This document shows, in pieces, positions 9,264-18,581 of a DNA stretch of 50,779 bases. The stretch's first letter is position 1. The number at the start of each line of letters is the position of its first letter. The notes under the pieces are model-generated. The model was not told the origin of the DNA. It made no database searches and saw nothing but the letters and a program-made list of their open reading frames with translations. Made by a program: the position numbers and the translations under genes. Source of the stretch: Gammaproteobacteria bacterium (lineage in GTDB: Bacteria; Pseudomonadota; Gammaproteobacteria; Natronospirales; JAJUFS01); assembly GCA_033720895.1 (NCBI GenBank), contig JAWWBS010000008.1, positions 1-50,779 of the forward strand, read 5' to 3'.

Positions 9264-9414
9264 CGTCGAGTTTTTCACAAGATAATTCGCGCATTCTGCG
9301 CGTCGGAATCCGCAGAAAACCCCGTCAGCAAGGGCTTTTCGAACCCCTGGCTCCCGGAAGGATGCCCAGGGCCCGGCAGGACGCCGAGAAAATTCGCATA
9401 TAAGAGGTGTAGGC

Positions 9415-12400
9415 ATGAACACGGCAGCTACGGAAATGCAGCAGGAGAAAGGCCAGGCGAAAAATCGCCCCTTGCGGTTCATCACCGCGGCTTCCCTGTT
9501 TGATGGTCACGATGCCGCGATCAACCTGATTCGCCGCCTGCTGCAACAGCATGGCGCCGAGGTCATTCACCTGGGCCACAATCGCTCGGTCCGGGAAATC
9601 GTGCGTGCTGCGCTGCAGGAGGATGCGGACGCCATTGCCTGCTCGTCCTACCAGGGCGGTCATAACGAGTACTTCAAGTACATGGTCGACATGCTCAAGG
9701 AAGAGGGCGCCGAGCACATCCGCGTGATCGTCGGTGGTGGCGGCACCATTTCACCGGAGGAGATCTCGACGCTGGAGTCGCAGGGCGTGGAAAAGATCTA
9801 TACCCCGGACCACGGCATGGAAATGGGCCTGAACGGCATGATCGAGGACGTCTTCAAGCGCGTCCGTGCCTGGCAGAAGGCCGATTACGACAGTGCGAGT
9901 GCGAAGCCCGGCGACCACAAGGAGATCGCGCATGCCATTTCCCTGCTGGAGGCAACCGACCCGGATGACCCCAAGGTCGAGGCCTGGCGCAAGCAGTGGC
10001 GCGCGACCACCAACCAGCCCCCCGTTGTCGGACTGACCGGCACGGGTGGCGCCGGCAAGTCCAGTCTGACCGATGAGCTCCTGAACCGCTTTCGCCGTCA
10101 TTTCCCGGAACTGAAGATTGCCGTACTGGCTGTCGACCCGACGCGTCGCCGCACCGGTGGTGCGCTGCTGGGCGACCGCATCCGCATGAACTCGCTGGAC
10201 GAGGACGGCATCTTCATGCGCTCCATGGCGACCCGCCGCCAGCACCTGGCAACCAGCGCCACGTTGAAGGACGCCATCCAGTACCTCAAGTACGTCGGCT
10301 TTGGCCTGATCATCGTCGAGACTGCCGGCATCGGCCAGTCCGACACCGAGATCGTCGACCTGGTGGATTTCGCCGGTTACGTGATGACCTCGGATTTCGG
10401 CGCGGCCTCCCAGCTCGAAAAGATCGACATGCTGGATTTTGCCGACCTGGTCGCGATCAACAAGTTCGAAAAGCGGGGGGCCAAGGATGCGCTTCGTGAT
10501 GTCCGCAAGCAGTGGAAGCGCAATCGCCTGAAATTCGACCTGGCCGACGACCAGGTACCGGTCTACCCGACCATCGCCAGCCAGTTCAACGACCCGGGTG
10601 TGAACCGCATGTTCAAGGCCCTGGTGGACAGCATGGTCGCGAAGCTGGACCTGCCGGCCGAGGCCTGGAAGGTCGATGGCGAATTCCCGGAAGTGGCAGT
10701 CGAGAAGCATGCCCTGATTCCGCCGCAGCGCGAACGCTACCTGGCCGAGATCGCCGAAGGTGGGCGCAAGGTGCACTCGGTCATCGCGAAGGAAGCCGAG
10801 GCGGCCTCCGAGGCGCATGGTTACTTCCAGGCGCTCAAGGCGCTGGAGGATGCCAGGCTGCCGAAGCCGCTGGACCTGTTCGAGGCTGATGACCTGCAGG
10901 ACAAGGATTCGGATCTCTCGATTCGCACCCTGCGCCAACGCTACAACGAGGCGGTCAAATCCCTGTCACCCGAGAGCATCGAGCTGCTGAAGGACTGGGA
11001 TATGGCGAAACAGGGCGCACGAACCGAGCAGTTTTCCTACGAAGTGCGGGGCAAGGAAATCAAGGGTGACAACTACACCGAATCGCTGTCGCACCTGCAG
11101 ATTCCGAAGATCGGCCTGCCGAAATTCAGTGACTGGGGCGAGATCCTGCGCTGGCGTCGGGAGGAGAATCTCCCGGGCCATTACCCGTACACGGCGGGCG
11201 TGTTTCCCTACCGCCGCACGGGCGAAGATCCGGCGCGCATGTTCGCGGGCGAGGGTACGCCGGAGCGCACCAACCGCCGCTTCCATTACGTCTCGCACGG
11301 CCTGCCCGCCGCGCGCCTGTCCACTGCATTCGACTCGGTGACGCTGTACGGCGAAGACCCGGACGAGCGCCCGGATATTTACGGCCGCATTGGCAATTCC
11401 GGTGTCTCCATTGCCTCGGTGGACGACATGAAGAAGCTTTACTCAGGCTTCGACCTGTCCGCGCCGACAACGTCGGTGTCGATGACCATCAATGGTCCGG
11501 CGCCGATGATCCTGGCGATGTTCATGAACGCAGCGATCGATCAGAACGTCGAGCGTTACCTGAAAGAGCAGGGCAAGTGGGAAGAAGCAGAGAAGAAGAT
11601 CGCGGCCATGTACAAGGACGGTTTGCGCCCGACCTACAATCGCGACCTGCCGGAAGGCCACGACGCTTTCGGCCTGGGCACGTTGGGCGTGCCCGGTGAC
11701 CGCCTGGTCGACAAGGTCACCTACGACAGGATCAAGGCCCAGACACTCGCTACCGTGCGTGGCACCGTGCAGGCCGACATCCTCAAGGAAGACCAGGCGC
11801 AGAATACCTGCATCTTTTCCACGGATTTCGCCCTGCGCATGATGGGTGACGTGCAGCAGTACTTCATCGATAACAAGGTGCGAAATTTCTATTCCGTCTC
11901 GATCTCCGGCTATCACATCGCCGAGGCGGGCGCGAACCCGATCAGTCAGCTGGCCTTCACCCTGGCCAACGGTTTCACGCTGCTGGAGTACTATCTCGCG
12001 CGCGGCATGGACGTGAACGATTTCGCACCGAACTTCTCGTTCTTCTTCTCCAATGGCATGGACCCGGAGTACTCGGTCATCGGCCGCGTCGCGCGCCGCA
12101 TCTGGGCACGAGCCCTGCGCGACCTGTACGAAGCCGGCCCGCGGGCGCAGATGCTGAAGTATCACATCCAGACGTCGGGGCGCTCGCTGCACGCGCAGGA
12201 GATCCAGTTCAACGATATCCGTACCACGTTGCAGGCCCTCTACGCGCTGTATGACAACTGCAACAGCCTGCATACCAACGCCTATGACGAGGCGTTGACC
12301 ACGCCGACCGAGGAATCGGTTCGACGCGCGTTGGCGATCCAGCTGATCATCAACAAGGAGCTGGGGCTTAACAAGAACGAGAATCCGCTGCAGGGCTCTT

Positions 12401-12855
12401 TCATCATCGAGGAGCTCACCGACCTGGTCGAAGAGGCGGTCTACCAGGAATTCGAGCGGATCTCGGAGCGCGGTGGCGTGCTGGGCGCCATGGAAACCAT
12501 GTACCAGCGCGGCAAGATCCAGGAAGAGTCCCTGTACTACGAGGGCAAGAAGCATGATGGCTCCTTGCCGATCGTGGGCGTCAACACCTTCCTCGGCAAG
12601 GACGACGAGGGTACGGAGGAGCCAGAACTGATCCGCTCCACCGAAGAAGAAAAACAGGCCCAGATTCAGGCCGTGCAGACCCAGCACAAGCATCATGCCG
12701 AAGCCATCGAAAAGGCGCTCAAGGACCTGAAGGATGCGGCCGCATCGGGAGGCAATGTCTTTGCGGAGCTGATGGAGGCGGTCAAGGTTTGCACCCTCGG
12801 TCAGATCAGCCAGGCCTTGTACGAAGTTGGTGGGCGTTACCGTAGGAATATGTAA
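9415..12855 (+). CDS. icmF: Fused isobutyryl-CoA mutase (B12 domain + G-protein chaperone + mutase)
   Basis: Adenosylcobalamin-dependent interconversion of isobutyryl-CoA and n-butyryl-CoA; known family members also act slowly on isovaleryl-CoA/pivalyl-CoA. The 1146 residues show, in order, a B12-binding domain with FDGHDAAI (H32 is the expected lower axial cobalt ligand), a MeaI-type GTPase chaperone with Walker [15 protein letters not shown] near 206-219, and a C-terminal mutase barrel from about residue 540. The base-recognition motif reads NKFE rather than the usual NKxD. The start has AGAGGTG upstream. It is divergent from the leucine operon, fitting a role in valine- or leucine-derived acyl-CoA metabolism. 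Substrate preference among ICM, PCM and related variants cannot be fixed here. Confidence 0.93.
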   Translation: MNTAATEMQQEKGQAKNRPLRFITAASLFDGHDAAINLIRRLLQQHGAEVIHLGHNRSVREIVRAALQEDADAIACSSYQGGHNEYFKYMVDMLKEEGAEHIRVIVGGGGTISPEEISTLESQGVEKIYTPDHGMEMGLNGMIEDVFKRVRAWQKADYDSASAKPGDHKEIAHAISLLEATDPDDPKVEAWRKQWRATTNQPPVVGLTGTGGAGKSSLTDELLNRFRRHFPELKIAVLAVDPTRRRTGGALLGDRIRMNSLDEDGIFMRSMATRRQHLATSATLKDAIQYLKYVGFGLIIVETAGIGQSDTEIVDLVDFAGYVMTSDFGAASQLEKIDMLDFADLVAINKFEKRGAKDALRDVRKQWKRNRLKFDLADDQVPVYPTIASQFNDPGVNRMFKALVDSMVAKLDLPAEAWKVDGEFPEVAVEKHALIPPQRERYLAEIAEGGRKVHSVIAKEAEAASEAHGYFQALKALEDARLPKPLDLFEADDLQDKDSDLSIRTLRQRYNEAVKSLSPESIELLKDWDMAKQGARTEQFSYEVRGKEIKGDNYTESLSHLQIPKIGLPKFSDWGEILRWRREENLPGHYPYTAGVFPYRRTGEDPARMFAGEGTPERTNRRFHYVSHGLPAARLSTAFDSVTLYGEDPDERPDIYGRIGNSGVSIASVDDMKKLYSGFDLSAPTTSVSMTINGPAPMILAMFMNAAIDQNVERYLKEQGKWEEAEKKIAAMYKDGLRPTYNRDLPEGHDAFGLGTLGVPGDRLVDKVTYDRIKAQTLATVRGTVQADILKEDQAQNTCIFSTDFALRMMGDVQQYFIDNKVRNFYSVSISGYHIAEAGANPISQLAFTLANGFTLLEYYLARGMDVNDFAPNFSFFFSNGMDPEYSVIGRVARRIWARALRDLYEAGPRAQMLKYHIQTSGRSLHAQEIQFNDIRTTLQALYALYDNCNSLHTNAYDEALTTPTEESVRRALAIQLIINKELGLNKNENPLQGSFIIEELTDLVEEAVYQEFERISERGGVLGAMETMYQRGKIQEESLYYEGKKHDGSLPIVGVNTFLGKDDEGTEEPELIRSTEEEKQAQIQAVQTQHKHHAEAIEKALKDLKDAAASGGNVFAELMEAVKVCTLGQISQALYEVGGRYRRNM

Positions 12856-12871
12856 TGTGAACTGCGTCACA
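12856..12871. promoter_or_regulatory. CRP/Clp/Vfr-type operator
   Basis: Perfect TGTGA-ACTGCG-TCACA, flanked by AA on both sides, directly after the icmF stop codon and overlapping the first base of its terminator. This is the consensus of the CRP family (CRP, Vfr, Clp). It lies 255 nt before the first gene of the TonB operon, so control of that operon is possible but not shown. Confidence 0.5.
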
Positions 12872-12906
12872 AAACGGCCCCGGCGACAGGCGGGGCCGTT
12901 TTTTTT
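12871..12906 (+). terminator. Rho-independent terminator of icmF
   Basis: A 12-bp perfect stem (AAAACGGCCCCG / CGGGGCCGTTTT) with an 8-nt loop, ending in eight consecutive T, 16 nt after the icmF stop. The following 219 nt up to the DUF3450 gene hold no other gene. I see no strong sigma-70 promoter there, only weak candidates such as TACATT at 13037. Confidence 0.9.
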
Positions 12907-13125
12907 GGATTCGGGGGACGCATATCCGGGGCGTTTTGGCAAGTGCCCGCAACCATGCTGCATAAGCGAAAAATATCAAGTCCAGCAAGGGGTTATACCT
13001 GCTTTTTGCTCCCTTTCCTTTTCCAAAGGTCTTTGCTACATTCGATGGCCGCGCTGCGTAAGACAGCGCAGCGGTACGCCTTTGCTGAACCTTTTTCAGT
13101 AACTCAGAAAAATCAAGGTATCGAA

Positions 13126-13920
13126 ATGTCGAACTCAATCAACAGAAAGCTGATCACGGCCGTCGGCGGCCTTTGCGCGCTGTTTGCCGTGACCGCTTCG
13201 CAGGCGGCTCCTGAGGACGTCCTCAAGACCACCGTCCAGACCCAGCAGCAGACCAACACGGCTTCTGCCCGCTCACAGGCCCGCGTTGACCAGGTCAGTG
13301 ACGAGACGCAGAACATGCTGGCTGAATACCTGGTGACCACGCAGCAGACCGATCGCCTGCGTGTCTACAACCAGCAGCTGGAAAAGCTCATCCGTGACCA
13401 GGAAGAGGAAAAGATCTCCATCCGCAAGCAGCTTGAGGATGTCGAGGTCGTGGAGAAGGAAATTCTCCCCTTGATGATCCGCATGGTCGACAGCCTCGAG
13501 AAATTCGTGAAGCTGGACATGCCGTTCCTGCTGGAAGAGCGCACCAATCGCGTCCTCGAGCTGAAAGACATGCTCGATAAGGCCAATGTGACGGTGTCCG
13601 AAAAGTACCGTCGCGTGATGGAAGCCTATTCGACGGAAACCGAGTACGGCCGCACCATCGAGGCCTATCGTGGCTTGTTGCCGCTGGGTGAAGGTGGCGA
13701 AGACACCAACGTCGATATCCTTCGCGTTGGCCGCGTACTTCTCGCTTACCAGACCACCGACCGCGAAAACGTCGGTTTCTGGAACAAGGCGACGGGTCAG
13801 TGGCAAGAGCTGCCGAGCGACTACAACGATGCCATTTCCGATGGCCTGCGTATCGCCCGCAAGCAGATGGCCCCTGAACTCATGACGCTTCCTGTTTCTG
13901 CTCCGGAGTCAGCCAAATGA
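13126..13920 (+). CDS. DUF3450 family periplasmic coiled-coil protein of TonB system
   Basis: Secreted protein of unknown biochemical role that is regularly encoded first in TtpC-type TonB operons. The 264 residues begin with a clear signal peptide (KLITAVGGLCALFAVTASQA, cleavage before APEDV). A long Gln/Glu-rich coiled coil follows (about 35-120), then a globular C-terminal half ending in QWQELPSDYNDAISDGLRIA. In-frame upstream codons exist, but AAGGT before ATG at 13126 and the signal peptide fix this start. The stop overlaps the next start (ATGA). In Vibrio and Shewanella, related operons drive iron-siderophore uptake. A role here in coupling the motor to the outer membrane is inference. 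Confidence 0.85.
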   Translation: MSNSINRKLITAVGGLCALFAVTASQAAPEDVLKTTVQTQQQTNTASARSQARVDQVSDETQNMLAEYLVTTQQTDRLRVYNQQLEKLIRDQEEEKISIRKQLEDVEVVEKEILPLMIRMVDSLEKFVKLDMPFLLEERTNRVLELKDMLDKANVTVSEKYRRVMEAYSTETEYGRTIEAYRGLLPLGEGGEDTNVDILRVGRVLLAYQTTDRENVGFWNKATGQWQELPSDYNDAISDGLRIARKQMAPELMTLPVSAPESAK

Positions 13921-15278
13921 GAACTCTTATTATTAGTGCAATGATGTCGCTGCTGGTTGTCTCCGGCTCCGCTTTCGCGGGCCAGCCGGCCAGCGAACCG
14001 ACAACCCTGGACGAACTGCTGCAGCAGGTTCGCCAGGCAAGCCGCTCGGTTGCCGCTGAGAACCAGCGTCGCGAGCGTGAATTCAACCAGGCGCTTGATC
14101 GCCAGCAGCAGTTGCTGGAGCAGGCCCGCCAGGAGCTGGCCACCGAGGAGGCCCGTTCGGACCGCCTTCGCTCCAGCTTCGACGCCAACGAGCGTGAACT
14201 GACCCAGCTGTCCGAGACCCTGCGTACCCGCATGGGTAACCTGGGCGAAGTCTTCGGTGTCGTTCGCCAGATGGCTGGTAACGCCAAGTCCATGGTTGAT
14301 AACTCTCTGGTATCCGCACAGATCGAAGACCGCGGCGAGGTGCTTTCCAAGCTGGCACAGTCGCGCGCACTGCCGACGATTTCGGAACTCGAGCAGCTGT
14401 GGTTCACCTTCCAGACCGAAATGACGGAATCGGGCAAGGTCATTCGATTCAACGACGAAGTTGTTGGTCAGGACGGTGTCCCGATGCAGTCGCAAGTCGT
14501 TCGCGTCGGTACTTTCGTTACGATCAACCAGGATGGCTTCCTGCAGTTCCTGCCTGAGACGGGCGCCCTTGTCGAGCTGGGTCGCCAGCCGGCTGGTCGT
14601 TATGTCGACATGGCTGAGGAGCTTTACACCGCCGAGGGCGGTGATAGCCCGGTCATGATGGCCATCGATCCGACCCGCGGTCAGTTGCTGGGTGCGCTGA
14701 TCCAGGCGCCGACCCTTGCCGAGCGTATCGACCAGGGTGGCATCATCGGTTACATCACCCTGACGCTGGGTCTTGGTGGCGTGATCATCGCCCTGATGCG
14801 CCTTGGCTACCTGTTCGGTGCCGGCCGCAAGATCAAGGCGCAGTTGGGTACTGGCAAGGCCAGCCCGGACAACGCGCTGGGTCGCGTACTGGGTGTCTAT
14901 GCCGAGAACCGCAACGACGATATCGAGACGCTGGAGCTGAAGCTCGACGAGGCAATCCTCAAGGAAACGCCGGAATTCGAGAAGTGGCAGAACGGCATCA
15001 AGATCCTGGCCGCGGTAGCACCGCTGATGGGTCTGCTCGGTACCGTTACCGGCATGATCCAGACCTTCCAGTCGATCACCCTGTTCGGTACTGGTGATCC
15101 GAAGCTGATGGCCGGCGGTATTTCGCAGGCGCTGGTTACGACCGTAGAAGGTCTCGTGGTCGCGATTCCGCTGGTGCTGCTGCACAGCGTTGTTGCCTCG
15201 CGCAGCAAGGAACTGATCCAGATTCTCGAGGAGCAGAGCGCGGGCATCATTGCAGCGCATGCTGAAAAGCAGCAATGA
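13917..15278 (+). CDS. TtpC-like MotA/TolQ/ExbB proton channel protein with periplasmic extension
   Basis: Component of a TonB energy-transducing complex in the inner membrane. The 453 residues open with a signal peptide (MRTLIISAMMSLLVVSGSAFA). A coiled coil follows (about 30-110), then a periplasmic domain to about 260, and finally the MotA/TolQ/ExbB module with membrane segments GGIIGYITLTLGLGGVIIAL and PLMGLLGTVTGMIQTFQSI. Length and layout match TtpC of Vibrio TonB2 systems, which is needed there in addition to a normal ExbB. It overlaps both neighbours by 4 nt, so translation is coupled. The short ExbB that follows shows that this is the accessory one. Confidence 0.88.
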   Translation: MRTLIISAMMSLLVVSGSAFAGQPASEPTTLDELLQQVRQASRSVAAENQRREREFNQALDRQQQLLEQARQELATEEARSDRLRSSFDANERELTQLSETLRTRMGNLGEVFGVVRQMAGNAKSMVDNSLVSAQIEDRGEVLSKLAQSRALPTISELEQLWFTFQTEMTESGKVIRFNDEVVGQDGVPMQSQVVRVGTFVTINQDGFLQFLPETGALVELGRQPAGRYVDMAEELYTAEGGDSPVMMAIDPTRGQLLGALIQAPTLAERIDQGGIIGYITLTLGLGGVIIALMRLGYLFGAGRKIKAQLGTGKASPDNALGRVLGVYAENRNDDIETLELKLDEAILKETPEFEKWQNGIKILAAVAPLMGLLGTVTGMIQTFQSITLFGTGDPKLMAGGISQALVTTVEGLVVAIPLVLLHSVVASRSKELIQILEEQSAGIIAAHAEKQQ

Positions 15279-15799
15279 ACGGAATCGTCAGAACATTCGA
15301 AGGCATCCGCGACTTCTTTGAAGCCGGCGGGGACGTCCTCTGGATCGTTCTGTTCATCACGATCCTGATGTGGACCTTCATCATTGAACGGCTCTGGTAC
15401 TACAGAGCCATTCATCCGGGCCGCATCGAGAAGACGATTCGTGACTGGCAGTCTCGGGAGGACCAGGAAAGCTGGTTCGCGAAGCGTATTCGCGAGCAGA
15501 TGATTTCCGAGGTTTCCATCGAGGCCCATCGTTTCGTCATTCTCATCAAGACCCTCATTGCGGTACTGCCGCTGGTGGGTCTGCTGGGAACGGTGACCGG
15601 GATGATCCAGGTTTTCGACGTCATGGCTGTCATGGGTACCGGTAACGCTCGCGAAATGGCGGGCGGTGTATCGGCCGCGACGCTCCCGACAATGGCCGGC
15701 ATGGTTGCGGCTCTGTCCGGGCTCTACTTCGGTACGTTCCTTGACCGCAAGGCCAAGATCGAAGTGGAGAAGGTCGAAGACGAGCTGCGTCATTACTGA
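15275..15799 (+). CDS. exbB: ExbB proton channel subunit
   Basis: Inner-membrane subunit that, with ExbD, uses the proton gradient to energise TonB. The 174 residues have three membrane segments: WIVLFITILMWTFIIERLWY near 23-42, LIKTLIAVLPLVGLLGTVTG near 90-109 and TLPTMAGMVAALSGLYFGTF near 130-150. The GLLGTVTGMIQVF signature is shared with the upstream TtpC-like protein. It lacks the N-terminal extension of that protein. Start overlaps the previous stop (ATGA) and exbD follows after 11 nt. Confidence 0.92.
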   Translation: MNGIVRTFEGIRDFFEAGGDVLWIVLFITILMWTFIIERLWYYRAIHPGRIEKTIRDWQSREDQESWFAKRIREQMISEVSIEAHRFVILIKTLIAVLPLVGLLGTVTGMIQVFDVMAVMGTGNAREMAGGVSAATLPTMAGMVAALSGLYFGTFLDRKAKIEVEKVEDELRHY

Positions 15800-15810
15800 A
15801 CAGGTGAACA

Positions 15811-16212
15811 ATGAGACGCAAGCATAAGCGCGATCAGGAAGAAGCTGACATCAACATGACCCCGATGCTCGACATCGTGTTCATCATGCTCATCTTCTTC
15901 ATCGTGACGACCTCCTTCGTGAAGGAGATCGGTATCGACGTGAACCGCCCCACTGATTCTCCGCCGGAGACGAAAGAGGAAAGTGAGGTCGTATTGATCG
16001 AGATCTCGGAAACCGGCGAGATCAGCATTGCTGGTCGTACCGTTGACGTCCGTGCCGTGCAGGCCAACGTCGAGCGGGCGCGGGCCGAGAAGCCGGATGC
16101 CACGGTCGTGGTATCAGCCGCCAAGGAAGCGGATGCAGGCGTGATGGTCAGGGTTATCGACCAGGCCCGGCTTGCCGGTGCCAAGAACGTCTCGATCGCG
16201 TCGGATAACTAA
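15811..16212 (+). CDS. exbD: ExbD/TolR subunit, first copy
   Basis: Partner of ExbB in the TonB motor. The 133 residues have a short cytoplasmic N-terminus, the canonical DINMTPMLDIVFIMLIFFIV segment with the conserved Asp (LDIVF) that carries protons, and a periplasmic domain from about residue 45. A second exbD follows 51 nt later. Their membrane-segment DNA is nearly identical (78 nt, one mismatch) while the periplasmic domains differ, so the two copies probably form a hetero-dimer or serve different contacts. Confidence 0.92.
   Translation: MRRKHKRDQEEADINMTPMLDIVFIMLIFFIVTTSFVKEIGIDVNRPTDSPPETKEESEVVLIEISETGEISIAGRTVDVRAVQANVERARAEKPDATVVVSAAKEADAGVMVRVIDQARLAGAKNVSIASDN
15850..15927 (+). 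repeat. Direct repeat copy 1 within tandem exbD genes
   Basis: 78 nt coding for the ExbD membrane segment, matching 16303-16380 except for one base (g15921 versus c16374, synonymous). Flanking coding DNA diverges quickly on the 3' side. Confidence 0.95.
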
Positions 16213-16263
16213 CTCGGTTTCCGGGGGCACTTGTGGCTCCCGGGACTGTCTAAAGAGAAGATC

Positions 16264-16671
16264 ATGGCTAGAAGACACGCTCAACCTGAGGAAGATGCTG
16301 AGATCAACATGACCCCGATGCTCGACATCGTGTTCATCATGCTCATCTTCTTCATCGTGACGACCTCCTTCGTCAAGGAGGCTGGCTTCGAGGTCACTCG
16401 ACCGCCGGCATCCACTGCGGAGGAGAAGAAGCTGGGCAACGTGATGATCGCCATCACCGACACGGGTGCCGTGTGGATGTCCAAGCGTGAAGTCGAGCTG
16501 ACTCAGGTTCGCCTGCTGGTCGAACAGGCCAAGTCGGAGAATCCCGAGGGCAGCGTTGTCATCATCGCTGATGAAAATGCACCGACCGGTGTTGTCGTCC
16601 AGGTCATGGACGAAGCCCGGAAGGCTGGCGCCGACCGGGTTGCCCTGGCCGCGCAGGAGGGTAGCAGCTGA
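16264..16671 (+). CDS. exbD: ExbD/TolR subunit, second copy
   Basis: Second ExbD-family protein of the same operon, 135 residues, with the same EINMTPMLDIVFIMLIFFIV membrane segment and proton-carrying Asp, and a distinct periplasmic domain ending ADRVALAAQEGSS. The start is ATG at 16264 (MARRHAQPEED). An in-frame ATG 33 nt upstream lies in the intergenic DNA and would add an odd MWLPGLSKEKI leader. Vibrio TonB2 operons usually have one ExbD, so two is notable. The stop overlaps the tonB start by one base. Confidence 0.92.
   Translation: MARRHAQPEEDAEINMTPMLDIVFIMLIFFIVTTSFVKEAGFEVTRPPASTAEEKKLGNVMIAITDTGAVWMSKREVELTQVRLLVEQAKSENPEGSVVIIADENAPTGVVVQVMDEARKAGADRVALAAQEGSS
16303..16380 (+). 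repeat. Direct repeat copy 2 within tandem exbD genes
   Basis: Second member of the 78-nt direct repeat, 453 nt from the first. Identity at synonymous sites points to recent duplication or gene conversion. Confidence 0.95.
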
Positions 16672-17297
16672 TGAGATACGGAATTTCACTCGTACTTGGC
16701 GTAATCATGGCAATTGCCCTGTTTGCGCTGATGGATCGGCTGGTCTCGGGCTCGGGTACCGGTAACTTCGACAAGGAATCGACCCAGTTCGTCGACTTCA
16801 TCCGCGTCAAGCGTGACGAACAGACACGAACGAAGGATCGCCAGATTCCAGAGAAGCCGGAGCCGCCGAAGAAGCCGCCACCGCCGCAGATTGCGACGAC
16901 CAGTGCGGATACCCGTCCGCAGACGCCGGAGCTCAACATGAACCTGCCGCAGATCGGCACCTCGGTTGGTGCCGGTGGACCGTTCATGGGTAATCCCTTC
17001 CAGGGCATGGCCACCGGTGACGGTGATGTCATTCCTATCGTGCAGGTCCAGCCGCGGTATCCGCGTGAAGCGCTGCGTAACTGCATTACCGGATCGGTGA
17101 AGCTCGAGTTCACCATCCTGGAAGATGGCTCTGTCGAAGACCCGCGAGTCATCGAAGCCGATCCGCCGCGCTTGTTCAATCGCGAGGCCGAGCGAGCCAT
17201 TCTCCGGTGGAAATTCAAACCGCGCATCATTGACGGTCGTCCGGTTTCGCGTCCGGCATCGTTGACCATGGGCTTTGAGCCTCCTCAGGGCTGCTGA
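16671..17297 (+). CDS. tonB: TonB family protein
   Basis: Transmits energy from the ExbB/ExbD motor to outer-membrane TonB-dependent receptors. The 208 residues show an N-terminal membrane anchor (SLVLGVIMAIALFALMDRLV near 5-24), a proline-rich spacer (PEKPEPPKKPPPPQ near 61-74) and a C-terminal TonB domain (PRYPREALRNCITGSVKLEF, then AERAILRWKFKPRIIDGRPV). The spacer is short, as in TonB2-type proteins, which may explain why DUF3450 and TtpC-like proteins are needed to reach the outer membrane. The start overlaps the exbD stop (TGATG). Confidence 0.92.
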   Translation: MRYGISLVLGVIMAIALFALMDRLVSGSGTGNFDKESTQFVDFIRVKRDEQTRTKDRQIPEKPEPPKKPPPPQIATTSADTRPQTPELNMNLPQIGTSVGAGGPFMGNPFQGMATGDGDVIPIVQVQPRYPREALRNCITGSVKLEFTILEDGSVEDPRVIEADPPRLFNREAERAILRWKFKPRIIDGRPVSRPASLTMGFEPPQGC

Positions 17298-17321
17298 TAG
17301 CCGCTGAGGGGAGGAAACAAT

Positions 17322-18557
17322 ATGAAACATGCATTCAAGATCCTGATTGCCGCACTGTGCCTGGCGGTTTCCGCCAACGGTTTCGCGGGCCAGCAGGAGA
17401 AGAAAGAAGAAGCGAAGTTCATGTCGCCCCGCACGGCAAAGAAACTGGAGACCGTGCAGGAGCATTTCGACAAGGAAGAGTTCAACGAAGCCTTGGCGGT
17501 GTTGCGTGACCTCGAAGAGTCTTCCAAGGATAACCCCTATGAGCAGGCGGTTACCTTGCAGTGGATCGGGTATGTCTACGTCAACATGGACGAAATGGAG
17601 AAGGCGCTGCAGTACCTGGAGCGTGCCTTGCGCATGAACGAGTTGCCGAGTTCAGCCGAGAGCGCCGTCATCTACATGGTGGCGCAGATCTATTCGCAGC
17701 TTGAGCAGTACCAGAAGGTCATTGACCTGATGCTGGACTGGTTCAAGACCGCGGAAGATCCTCCGGCCAATGCATTCCTGATCGTTGCCAACGCCTATTC
17801 CGCGCTGGAAAAGTGGCAGCCAGCCTATCCGTACATCAGCAAGGCTGTCGAGAAGGCCGAGCGGAAGACCGAGAGCTGGTGGCAGCTCAAGGTGACCATC
17901 GAGTTCAAGCTCGACAAGTTCCCGGAAGCCGCCAAGACGTTGGAAGTCCTTGTGGCCTACTGGCCGAAGGAGCGTTACTGGCGAATGCTCACAGGCGTCT
18001 ACATGGAGCTTGGCCAGGAGTCCAAGGCCTTGTCGGCAATCTCTGCAGGTTACGAGCAGGGCATGATCACCGACGAGTCCGACATCCTGAACCTGGTGCG
18101 TCTCTACATGATGATGGAAGTGCCGTACCAGGCGGGCAAGATCCTTGAAAAGGAAATTGCCGATGAACGCGTCGAGGGCACGAAGAAGAACTTCGAACTG
18201 CTCTCTACGGCATGGATTCAGGCTCGTGAGTACGAGAAGGGGATTGATGCCCTGGGTCGCGCTGCTGCACTTGCCGATGACGGAGAGCTGTATCTTCGCC
18301 AGGCCCAGCTTTACATGAACGTAATCGATCATGAGGGTGCGCGTGTCGCTGCCATGAAGGCCCTGGAAAAGGGTGGATTGGAAGACAAGCAGAAAGGCCA
18401 GGCGTGGCTGATTCGCGGTAGCGCATCGGCCGAGCTGAAGCGTTTCAGTGACGCCGAAGAGGCTTTCAACAAGGCGCGTGGCTACCAGGAAACTCGTCGT
18501 ATCGCGACGAGTTGGCTGGAGTTCATTCGTACCGAGCAGTCTGTCAGCCAGCTCTGA
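17322..18557 (+). CDS. TPR-repeat periplasmic protein of the TonB operon
   Basis: The 411 residues begin with a signal peptide (MKHAFKILIAALCLAVSANG, FAGQQ after it). Tetratricopeptide repeats follow through most of the protein (for example YVNMDEMEKALQYLERALRM and ADDGELYLRQAQLYMNV). It is probably a periplasmic scaffold for the TonB complex, as similar TPR proteins close TtpC-type operons in marine gammaproteobacteria. A GGAGG site precedes the ATG and a strong terminator follows. No catalytic motif is seen, so its exact partner is unknown. Confidence 0.85.
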   Translation: MKHAFKILIAALCLAVSANGFAGQQEKKEEAKFMSPRTAKKLETVQEHFDKEEFNEALAVLRDLEESSKDNPYEQAVTLQWIGYVYVNMDEMEKALQYLERALRMNELPSSAESAVIYMVAQIYSQLEQYQKVIDLMLDWFKTAEDPPANAFLIVANAYSALEKWQPAYPYISKAVEKAERKTESWWQLKVTIEFKLDKFPEAAKTLEVLVAYWPKERYWRMLTGVYMELGQESKALSAISAGYEQGMITDESDILNLVRLYMMMEVPYQAGKILEKEIADERVEGTKKNFELLSTAWIQAREYEKGIDALGRAAALADDGELYLRQAQLYMNVIDHEGARVAAMKALEKGGLEDKQKGQAWLIRGSASAELKRFSDAEEAFNKARGYQETRRIATSWLEFIRTEQSVSQL

Positions 18558-18581
18558 GTTCTACCCTCGAAAGGGTTGAAG

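Noticed and set aside
9264-9414. Cobalamin riboswitch in the icmF leader
   Set aside because: I could not find the conserved B12-box or receptor core. A covariance search would decide.
12907-13125. Fur box upstream of the TonB operon
   Set aside because: No GATAATGATAATCATTATC-like sequence is present; iron control is not supported.
11443-15275. Long minus-strand open frames opposite icmF and the TonB operon
   Set aside because: Same shadow effect; no ribosome-binding sites or recognisable domains, and they run through terminators and real starts.
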